Positions 13,474 to 20,425 of a stretch of 23,589 nucleotides of DNA are shown in pieces. The position numbers were made by a program, and so were the translations under genes. The notes below the pieces were generated by a model. The model was given only the letters and a program-made list of their open reading frames with translations, was not told where the DNA came from and did no database searches. How positions within the stretch are numbered: position 1 is the first letter of the stretch; every line of letters begins with the position of its first letter. Source of the DNA: a virus; IMG/VR virus record IMGVR_UViG_3300020172_004821, positions 1 through 23,589 of that record. The stretch is one strand, 5' to 3'.

Positions 13474-15233
13474 ACTGTTTCAATATCCGTGTTATAACTT
13501 GTGAAGCCATTCTCTTTGACCACACGCAAGATGTTTTCAACTCGCCCGGCAAGTTCATCACGATGTGACACTAACCAAATACTCTTGCTGCGTTCGCGAC
13601 TCATCTTCTTCAACAATGCAAGACTGTTCTCTACACCCTGGGTGTCCATGCCTGAATCAATCATCTCGTCAATAAACAACAAGTTGATGGGACGATACAA
13701 ACTTTCCCAGACATCACGGAACGCCCAACTCATACTCAGTATGAGACGATTGCGCTCACCACGACTTAAATTATCAAAGTCAAGTTCACGTCCTAGTTCT
13801 TCAATTTGCACAGTGAGATCGTTTTGGAACACCACTGTATGTGGTAAACCAATCCTATCAAGATAGTGTGTGAGTCTAGCATTGAGATAACTGAGATTCT
13901 GTTCAATAATCTTCTTGCGTATGAACGAATCCTTCTGCGTCAACAACTTTAACAAAAACTCTTGATGATCTTGTAGACGGGTGAGTTCGTTTAGTGCGTC
14001 ATACTCAACGGACTGCACAGCCTGTGCAGTCATGTCAGCGATCTGATCAACATAAGGATCAATTTCGTTTTGCTTAGACATGAGTTGACTCAACACATGC
14101 GCCATGCTTGATCGATGTTCGTAGGCATCAGACTCCTGATCGTAGAACACACTGGGCTGAGTACCCAACGCACCAAGTGCTCGCAATGCATCGGTATGTT
14201 CCATCCATTGACCGTTGATAGACAATGCCTGCATTGCCGCCTCAGACAAGGCTTTTCTTTTGGTTTCTAATACTTGTTCATGTTTGCTGTCGTGAAACGC
14301 TTGTCCACAACTATGGCAAGTATGTTGTTCAAGACTGGCAATTTCTGATTGTAACTTTGTAATTTCTTTGTTTTCTCTGGCCTCATCTAATTCACAGCGT
14401 TTGATCCAGGCTGTGAGATCGGCCATGGCTTTTTTCTTGACATTGTATTCACTCAACGCTTGGTGTGCTTGCAACTCGGCTTCAATGTCAACTTTGCTGA
14501 GTTCGTCGTAGGCTGCTTGAAATGCAGCAACATCTTCGTCACGTTTCTTCTGCCACAGTGTTTGTCTGCGTTGAGCCGCAGCAATTTGTTCCTCAATACG
14601 TTTGTTGGCTTCTTGCACAGCACGTATTCTAAATTCTTCTTGCTGAATGGCTTCTTTGGTTTGTTTGTTGAGTTCTTTGATACGATCAGCACGTTCACTC
14701 AACAACGTAATACCCAGCAACTGTTCAATGATCACACGTTGGTCATTGGCTTTGAGACTTAGAAACGGTTCGGTATAAGTGTTCAACGCCACAACATGTC
14801 GGAACATGTCATGACTCAGCCCCAACAGCCTTTCTATGGCATCTTGGGTTTCTCGTGAATCACCTTGTGCTTCATCATCAGCAGTGGTTTGTTCGTTGTC
14901 AACATAAAACTTTAAAATATTGGGTTTACGTCCACGTTCAACACGATAGTTTTTCCCATCAATGTCAAATTCCAAACTCACCAGCATATTTTTGCCATTG
15001 GTTTTGTTGATGAGGTTGTCTTTGCGAATATTGGTCAATGCTTGTCCATACAAAGCAAAACTCAAGGCATTGATAATAGTGGTTTTACCAGTGCCATTCC
15101 TAGAGCCATCTCCGCCTAGGTCAAGATTTTCTCCCAGTACCAGTGTGAGATCACGGCGGTTGAAATCAACCGCCTGTGTGGCATTGCCCACACTCATGAA
15201 ATTTTTAACTGTGAGATTTTTTAGTTGTATCAT
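13470..15233 (-). CDS. 46: Recombination endonuclease subunit gp46 (Rad50/SbcC-like ATPase)
   Basis: ATPase partner of gp47 in the T4 nuclease that processes DNA ends for recombination-dependent replication and host DNA breakdown. The 587 residues show a Walker A region near residues 43-52 (GSRNGTGKTT), in which the first glycine position is Ser, as in some relatives. Flanking coiled coils (about 175-300 and 310-430) surround a zinc hook CHSC at 306-309. The ABC signature LSRGE is at 489-493, Walker B LLFIDE at 518-523 and the H-loop His at 557. T4 gp46 is 560 residues. The start overlaps the stop of the SGNH-like gene as ATGA, and the stop overlaps the radical SAM start the same way. Confidence 0.95.
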   Translation of the reverse strand: MIQLKNLTVKNFMSVGNATQAVDFNRRDLTLVLGENLDLGGDGSRNGTGKTTIINALSFALYGQALTNIRKDNLINKTNGKNMLVSLEFDIDGKNYRVERGRKPNILKFYVDNEQTTADDEAQGDSRETQDAIERLLGLSHDMFRHVVALNTYTEPFLSLKANDQRVIIEQLLGITLLSERADRIKELNKQTKEAIQQEEFRIRAVQEANKRIEEQIAAAQRRQTLWQKKRDEDVAAFQAAYDELSKVDIEAELQAHQALSEYNVKKKAMADLTAWIKRCELDEARENKEITKLQSEIASLEQHTCHSCGQAFHDSKHEQVLETKRKALSEAAMQALSINGQWMEHTDALRALGALGTQPSVFYDQESDAYEHRSSMAHVLSQLMSKQNEIDPYVDQIADMTAQAVQSVEYDALNELTRLQDHQEFLLKLLTQKDSFIRKKIIEQNLSYLNARLTHYLDRIGLPHTVVFQNDLTVQIEELGRELDFDNLSRGERNRLILSMSWAFRDVWESLYRPINLLFIDEMIDSGMDTQGVENSLALLKKMSRERSKSIWLVSHRDELAGRVENILRVVKENGFTSYNTDIETV

Positions 15234-15976
15234 TGATTGGTTTGTAAACGTTCAATTAAAAAGTTTGCCCAGGTTTGATGTCCTCCCAGATCAGGATGAC
15301 CGTGTAGCCTGAATGTTTTTGATTCTTTAAACTTGAATCCTTTTGATAAGATATATCCATTGAAAGAAGTAGTCCAAGGATTAACAACGAATGGATTACT
15401 TTCAACTTCTTCACGTAGACTTTTTATAAACGGAGAATTGTACCCAACTTTACTATCATCAGGAAATGTATCTGGGTTAGAAAATATCACATGACGTATG
15501 TTGTTGCTTTGGGCCCAGCCCGAAAACATTATTATGTCAGTCAATAGATCAGTAACAGCACTTTCAGCGTGATAGTGCAACAACCATTGCTGATAGTAAT
15601 CTTTCACACGACGATCAGCTAAGTTGGCTATGTTTGGCACAATAGTATCTATCAGACCTTTGATACTCCAGTCAACTTTTGAATGATCAACTATAATTGG
15701 CTGAAAGTGACCATCGTTCTCTATTGCAGGTAACCACGGTTGCCAAAGTTCGGTTCGTGCAAGAAAAGTTAATCCAATCAAGGCCACTATATCTTGATGT
15801 TGTTGTTTTAGTTCCGTTAAATCTCTAATAGAAGTTCTAATAATTCGTCGATTGATTGACCCTTCCATACCACCGTTGACAACCTCTGCCCCCAATGATT
15901 CGGCAATAATATCAGGATAAATTTTATGTCCTTGCCCTGCGCCACCTAGACTACAGGAATTGCTATAGACGATCAT
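15230..15976 (-). CDS. SGNH/GDSL hydrolase-like protein between gp47 and gp46
   Basis: A 248-residue protein with the block layout of SGNH hydrolases. A nucleophile-like Ser lies in SNSCSLGG (residues 5-12, strand-turn-helix), a Gly-rich block II (VVNGGMEGSINRRI) follows, and a strand FSNPDTF comes later. A C-terminal block has Asp and His in HGHPDLGGHQTWANFL (about 224-239), where the catalytic Asp and His usually sit. It resembles the DUF6071-type proteins of T4-like marine phages. The reaction, perhaps deacylation of a glycan or lipid, cannot be said. It is wedged between the two subunits of the recombination nuclease with one base and a four-base overlap on its sides. Confidence 0.65.
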   Translation of the reverse strand: MIVYSNSCSLGGAGQGHKIYPDIIAESLGAEVVNGGMEGSINRRIIRTSIRDLTELKQQHQDIVALIGLTFLARTELWQPWLPAIENDGHFQPIIVDHSKVDWSIKGLIDTIVPNIANLADRRVKDYYQQWLLHYHAESAVTDLLTDIIMFSGWAQSNNIRHVIFSNPDTFPDDSKVGYNSPFIKSLREEVESNPFVVNPWTTSFNGYILSKGFKFKESKTFRLHGHPDLGGHQTWANFLIERLQTNQ

Positions 15977-15977
15977 A

Positions 15978-16994
15978 TTATAGTTCTTGATAGATTTTTA
16001 ACAGCAATTTTGAATCGTAGAATTCAGATTCTATATTGGTGAGTTGGTCTGTGACAATCTGATCCACTGATTCAAACCGCACTTCCCCGGGTGCCATGTC
16101 AACATCTATGGCAGCACTCTTGTTGGGAATCAAGGCCATCTCACGCAAGTGATAGTCTTTGATAAATGTTTCTTTGATAAAGTTTGCTTCTTCGTAACTG
16201 ATATCTATGTCAAGCTCAACTCTAACGTGCATGTTCTTGGCCAACACCTCAGGAGCGTTGTTGATGACATCCGACAATCTCAACACACGATACCGAGGTT
16301 GATCAGGCCAAGCATGATATTCGGGTTCTTTGCCCCATTCAATGATCATTGCACCGCGCTCATCATCATGATTGTCGGCGAAGTTGTGCGGAAAGCAATT
16401 GCCAATGTAGGTGATGTTTTTGTAAGTTTGACGTTTGTGGAAGTGTCCAGAGAACACATGACCAATGCCACCAAAGTCCTCGCGTTTGATTTCACCGTGA
16501 TCTGGCATTTCAACCATGGCATTCATTTTAAAATGTGGTAGTTCAAAATGCCCAAACATGTACTTGGCTGATAATTTTGGTATGCGTTTGTAGTCTTCGC
16601 CTACTAACCAAGGGGCCACAATAACATCACCATCGTGTAGCCAATCATTACAAATGACCACATTCGGTAAATGTTTAGCCCACTCAACACTTTGGATATC
16701 ACGCTTGTCGCGATAATATAAGTCGTGATTGCCAGGAATGAAAAACACACGATCGAAGTTGTCGTTGAGATGTTCCAGAGCACGGAGACTATAGTTAAGA
16801 GTGACAATGTTGATACTAGCACGATGATTATGCCAGTCTCCAAGAAACATAGCTGTTTCACAGTTGTTTTCCTTTGCTAGGTTGGTTGCCCATTTGACAA
16901 AAGACAAACAGTCATCGTTGTGAGTTTGACTGTTTGACTTTAGTCCAAAGTGAATGTCAGTGAATACTACTGCTTTTTTAAATAAGTTGGCCAT
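15978..16994 (-). CDS. 47: Recombination endonuclease subunit gp47 (Mre11/SbcD-like)
   Basis: Nuclease subunit of the gp46/gp47 complex. The 338-residue length matches T4 gp47 (339). All calcineurin-type metallophosphoesterase motifs are visible: Asp13 and His15 in FTDIHFG, Asp53 in FLGDWHNH, the GNHD box at 88-91, His149 in MFGHFELPHF, and GHFH at 183-186. The C-terminal part would bind the coiled coil of gp46. The start lies 14 bases after the gp55 stop. No Shine-Dalgarno is evident, but a TATAAT sequence precedes it and may form a promoter (17003-17031). Confidence 0.95.
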   Translation of the reverse strand: MANLFKKAVVFTDIHFGLKSNSQTHNDDCLSFVKWATNLAKENNCETAMFLGDWHNHRASINIVTLNYSLRALEHLNDNFDRVFFIPGNHDLYYRDKRDIQSVEWAKHLPNVVICNDWLHDGDVIVAPWLVGEDYKRIPKLSAKYMFGHFELPHFKMNAMVEMPDHGEIKREDFGGIGHVFSGHFHKRQTYKNITYIGNCFPHNFADNHDDERGAMIIEWGKEPEYHAWPDQPRYRVLRLSDVINNAPEVLAKNMHVRVELDIDISYEEANFIKETFIKDYHLREMALIPNKSAAIDVDMAPGEVRFESVDQIVTDQLTNIESEFYDSKLLLKIYQEL

Positions 16995-17002
16995 ATGACA
17001 AC

Positions 17003-17031
17003 ATTATACTAGTCGTCATTGAAAGTTGCAA
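17003..17031 (-). promoter_or_regulatory. Possible sigma-70 promoter before gp47
   Basis: Minus-strand TATAAT (17008-17003) is a perfect -10 element. TTGCAA (17031-17026) matches the -35 consensus at four of six positions and is separated by 17 bases. It spans the gp55 stop. The start point would fall almost at the gp47 ATG, implying a very short leader, so it may be fortuitous. Confidence 0.35.
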
Positions 17032-17902
17032 CCGGAATGGACATCACTGCTCCGGAACTTTTGCCGGAATTTTGTCTGGTCCAACTTGGATTCAAGCCGT
17101 TCATTTCTAAAATATCATCACGTATGTTTTGCATTTTCTTTTCAATGTTCAATATACGAGTAAAGCTATTGGTGATGGCAGCAGTGTAGTATGCAAATGG
17201 ATTCTGTGATTTTGATTCGTCAAACTGCAATCCAATCTGACTGAGTTGTAATAGAGCCTGACCACGCATTTCTTCGTTGTAGGTATACCCACGCCAATTA
17301 CTACGTGTGGCATAACGTTCACACAGCTTCATAAACATCAATGCCAGCTTCTTGGTCATTTGTCCGTGCTCCTTGCAGAACTCACCGGTTTCCAGATCAC
17401 CTCGCCAGTGCGATTTGCCCACAACAAATGGTTGCTTGTTCTCGTCAATTCTGTAGTGCCAGAACGGAGGAAAGTTAACACGCATGTGTGCCATGTCCAA
17501 CACAGGTTCAATTACCAGATCATCAACCGTGGGCTCGTCTACGATTTCAAACAGTTCTTCCAAGCTGGCTTTTTTTGCTGCAGCCTTGGTGATTTTTTTG
17601 GGAGCCTTGGGCACATGTTCCCAGGTAGTGATTCTAAAAACCAGGTCAGTGTTGGGGATTTTTTTGGGATCAACAATCGTACCGGTTTCACGTTTGATAC
17701 GATCTGCACGATTGCGGCGAGCTTCGGCTACAGTTTTTTGATTGATTTTTGCCACACTGGGTAAGATCATGTCAAACTGATGATCAGTTGCTGGATCAAT
17801 GAACGAGCAGTAAGTGTTTTTTGAAAAATGTATTTCTTTGAGTATGTCACGATTGTTCAGGTAGTTGACGCGGGGCGCCGTGCGTGGTATGGTTACAGAC
17901 AC
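17009..17902 (-). CDS. 55: Late-transcription sigma factor gp55, with long N-terminal extension
   Basis: Phage sigma factor that directs host RNA polymerase to late promoters. The diagnostic part is the C-terminal half: LCERYATRSNWRGYTYNEEM (residues 193-212), ending in the region around GLNPSWTRQN (269-278). Total length is 297 residues against about 185 in T4. The first 130 or so residues, including a charged A/K-rich stretch (96-116), form an extension I cannot assign. The start is GTG at 17902-17900, chosen because AGGAGA lies seven bases upstream and no ATG fits better. It is the first gene of the operon, under a strong sigma-70 promoter. The late-type elements in this window are its plausible targets. 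Confidence 0.85.
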   Translation of the reverse strand: MSVTIPRTAPRVNYLNNRDILKEIHFSKNTYCSFIDPATDHQFDMILPSVAKINQKTVAEARRNRADRIKRETGTIVDPKKIPNTDLVFRITTWEHVPKAPKKITKAAAKKASLEELFEIVDEPTVDDLVIEPVLDMAHMRVNFPPFWHYRIDENKQPFVVGKSHWRGDLETGEFCKEHGQMTKKLALMFMKLCERYATRSNWRGYTYNEEMRGQALLQLSQIGLQFDESKSQNPFAYYTAAITNSFTRILNIEKKMQNIRDDILEMNGLNPSWTRQNSGKSSGAVMSIPVATFNDD

Positions 17903-17926
17903 AGATGTTCTCCTAATTGTGTACTT

Positions 17927-17954
17927 ATTGTAGCATTTTTACAACAATTGTCAA
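17927..17954 (-). promoter_or_regulatory. Strong sigma-70 promoter of the gp55-gp47-gp46 operon
   Basis: The minus strand has TTGACA (17954-17949, perfect -35), a 16-base spacer and TACAAT (17932-17927, five of six for -10), 25 bases before the GTG of gp55. It is typical of a host-polymerase early promoter. Confidence 0.8.
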
Positions 17955-17985
17955 CCATTTCTTAAACATAGCCGTTTATTTTTTG

Positions 17986-17993
17986 ATTAAATA
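17986..17993 (+). promoter_or_regulatory. Weak late-promoter-like element of the baseplate operon
   Basis: The plus strand reads ATTAAATA, six of eight bases of the late element, 17 bases before the ATG at 18011. An AGGA ribosome site lies between them. Position supports it more than sequence. Confidence 0.3.
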
Positions 17994-18010
17994 CACAAAC
18001 AGGAACAACT

Positions 18011-20125
18011 ATGCCTTATATCAGTGAAAACGGCCAAACTAAGTTTGTGACCCAAGCAGAATTTGAAGCTTTTAACACAGCGCAAGGAATACCAAATCCT
18101 CCGCGTCGCGGTAGATCAACATCTGATTCTGCTACCGCACCGGCTGGCGGTGCAGTCACAGACTTGTCTAGCCCCAACAATGGACTCACCAGCAAAGAGC
18201 GGCGTGCGCTAGTGGCCCAACAACAAGCGCAAGTAGAATCTGAACTTAGTTCTGTGGACGCGACTCTGGCCCAAGCCAGTACAGGAAAAATAAGCCTCAG
18301 CCCCGAAGCTGTTGCCAAGTTAGAAGCTAGAAAAAATCAGCTGGTTGATAACTCTAATCAACTGCAATCTGGACAACCAGTCACTGATGGATCTGTAGAA
18401 GGTGGCCGCGCCACACAAAAGATTTTAAATCCCAACACTTCAAACACTTCACCTGATCAGCCGTTGCCCACAACGTCAGAAAAAACAGCCAACAACAGCA
18501 ACGTGGATCCCAACGCTGGGTACGTTCCTCAGTCCAACCGCACTGGCGCAGTGCCCACACCTGAGTTTGAAACAAGGCCATTGGCACCCACCGAAGACGA
18601 TGCTATCAATCAAGCAGTGAACGAAGCTCGTGCAGCACGACAAGTGCCAGCAAGCGAAGTGGCGCAGTCGCCTACAGAATTTTCAGGTAGTGTACCAACT
18701 TCCTCAGCACAGTTTGTTCCCTCTTACAACTTTGCCAACAATGCCCCGCTTGAGCAAGCCCCAGAAGATCAACAAGGCGCGGTGTTCAACTCCGACGGTC
18801 AGGTTGTTGGATATAGATCTCGTGGCATAGTTGAAACCATCACACGTGATGCTGCTGATCAGCCAGTGAGTGTGGATCCTGGTGCTGCGGCAAGAGCGTT
18901 GGCAACACCGGGTGTTTTTGTAAACGAGCCTGATCCGGTTGCTGACACCAATTCCTTGGGAGTGTCAACACAATTCACCGGGGTCAATCAATTTCAACAA
19001 GGCGTGCCTGCTGACGATCCACTCAGTGGTATAGCCGACGAAAACGAACAACGAGACAAAGAGTCTGTGGTTGGTGGCTCGCTGCGAACCGCAGCCACTT
19101 CACAAGAAAACCCTTTTACCAACCCCTATGGCGACAGACCAGAGCCCAGTGCTGATCAAATCAACACTGATCCAGTATCTCCAGCAGACAGCGGCACAGG
19201 TTACGTTCAAGGCTTTGGCACTAACCCAGAATTCATAAACACCGATCCCAATAATGTTTTTGCTGCCAACCAACAACAGTTAAAAGACGAGGCTCGTAAC
19301 CAACAGGCTTTGCGTGAACAGAAGTCAGGATTCAACGACAGAGATTGGCGAGTCAGACTTGCATTGGCACAGCAGGCACAGTATCTGTATAAAGTGGCAG
19401 CACCTGGTGACGTGCTGTACCCTTTGAACATCACCAATGGGGTGATATTTCCTTATACACCTCAAATACAAACCAGTTACCGAGCCAACTATGAAAAGTA
19501 TGACATGACTCACAGCAACATGCGTGGGTTGTTTTATAAAAACTCCAGCCCAGGTGAAATATCAATTAATGGAACATTCACAGCACAAGACACCAACGAA
19601 GCCAATTACCTGTTGGCTGTGATACATTTTTTCAAGACCGCCACAAAGATGTTTTACGGACAAGATGCACAGGCCGGCACACCGCCACCAATCCTGTACC
19701 TGTCAGGGCACGGGCAATACCAATATCATTTGCACCCCTGTGTTTTGGAGAGTTTTAATTATAACCTTCCAGCCGACGTTGACTACATACGAGCAGGCAG
19801 TGTAACTGTCACTAACACCAATTTGATTACTCGTAGAGATCGCCAAAGCAATGTGCCCACTAGTACGTCGCCAATTTATTCGGCGATATCTAGATTAAAA
19901 ACCGTTTTTACGCCCAAAGGCGCATTGCCGCAGGCCAAGGCAATGTCTTCATTTGACACTGCTGGGAATTCAACAGAGTTGGGCGCCAACAATTCAACTT
20001 ATGTACCCACACACATGGAAATACAATTGACATTGATACCAATACAGAGCCGTAGTCAAATGAGCAAACAGTTTAGCGTGAAAGAATTTGCACAAGGTAA
20101 TCTATTGCGCGGAGGATTCTGGTAA
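18011..20125 (+). CDS. Large virion (baseplate/tail) protein with disordered N-terminal half
   Basis: A 704-residue protein. Residues 1-440 are low-complexity, rich in Pro, Gln, Asn, Ser, Thr and Ala, with the stamp of a disordered region. Residues 443-704 form an ordered domain (DRDWRVRLALAQQAQYLYKV, then FPYTPQIQTSYRANYEKYD and VIHFFKTATKMFYGQD). GTPPPILYLSG and ESFNYNLPADVDYIRAGSV follow. That domain resembles a virion protein class seen in many marine T4-like phages next to gp53, perhaps tail-tube/baseplate junction proteins of the gp48/gp54 kind, but I cannot fix the homologue. AGGAA lies eight bases before the ATG. The stop overlaps the start of gp53 (TAATG). Confidence 0.75.
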   Translation: MPYISENGQTKFVTQAEFEAFNTAQGIPNPPRRGRSTSDSATAPAGGAVTDLSSPNNGLTSKERRALVAQQQAQVESELSSVDATLAQASTGKISLSPEAVAKLEARKNQLVDNSNQLQSGQPVTDGSVEGGRATQKILNPNTSNTSPDQPLPTTSEKTANNSNVDPNAGYVPQSNRTGAVPTPEFETRPLAPTEDDAINQAVNEARAARQVPASEVAQSPTEFSGSVPTSSAQFVPSYNFANNAPLEQAPEDQQGAVFNSDGQVVGYRSRGIVETITRDAADQPVSVDPGAAARALATPGVFVNEPDPVADTNSLGVSTQFTGVNQFQQGVPADDPLSGIADENEQRDKESVVGGSLRTAATSQENPFTNPYGDRPEPSADQINTDPVSPADSGTGYVQGFGTNPEFINTDPNNVFAANQQQLKDEARNQQALREQKSGFNDRDWRVRLALAQQAQYLYKVAAPGDVLYPLNITNGVIFPYTPQIQTSYRANYEKYDMTHSNMRGLFYKNSSPGEISINGTFTAQDTNEANYLLAVIHFFKTATKMFYGQDAQAGTPPPILYLSGHGQYQYHLHPCVLESFNYNLPADVDYIRAGSVTVTNTNLITRRDRQSNVPTSTSPIYSAISRLKTVFTPKGALPQAKAMSSFDTAGNSTELGANNSTYVPTHMEIQLTLIPIQSRSQMSKQFSVKEFAQGNLLRGGFW

Positions 20126-20424
20126 TGTCAACTTACTCAGCTACAAGCCCATATTACAACACAGGGTTCACCCAATACTATCTTGATCTCATGATCAATC
20201 GTCCCATACCCAAAGAGAGCGATGATCTATTGATGAAAATCAACACAGTATATGAATACAGGCCAGATCTGTTGGCCTATGACTTGTACGAAACTCCTGC
20301 ACTGTGGTGGGTGTTCTATCAACGCAACCCCAACACGCTCACTGCACCGCCGCTAGATTTCAAAGCCGGTGTAGAAATTTATCTTCCGAAGATTACAACA
20401 CTGCGTTCAGTTCTGGGGTTCTAA
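20125..20424 (+). CDS. 53: Baseplate wedge protein gp53-like
   Basis: A 99-residue protein whose core matches the gp53 baseplate wedge family: YEYRPDLLAYDLYETPALWWV (about 48-68), then FYQRNPNTLTAPPLDFKAGVEIYLPK, a LysM-like fold joining wedge parts. T4 gp53 is about 196 residues, so this corresponds to the conserved half only, as in many marine relatives. It starts at the TAATG overlap with the upstream structural gene and ends one base before the next ATG, so the three are translated as a block. Confidence 0.85.
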   Translation: MSTYSATSPYYNTGFTQYYLDLMINRPIPKESDDLLMKINTVYEYRPDLLAYDLYETPALWWVFYQRNPNTLTAPPLDFKAGVEIYLPKITTLRSVLGF

Positions 20425-20425
20425 G

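Noticed and set aside
13501-17764. Several plus-strand frames opposite gp46, gp47 and gp55
   Set aside because: All lie antisense to well-supported minus-strand genes with intact motifs and tight coupling; none shows a start signal.
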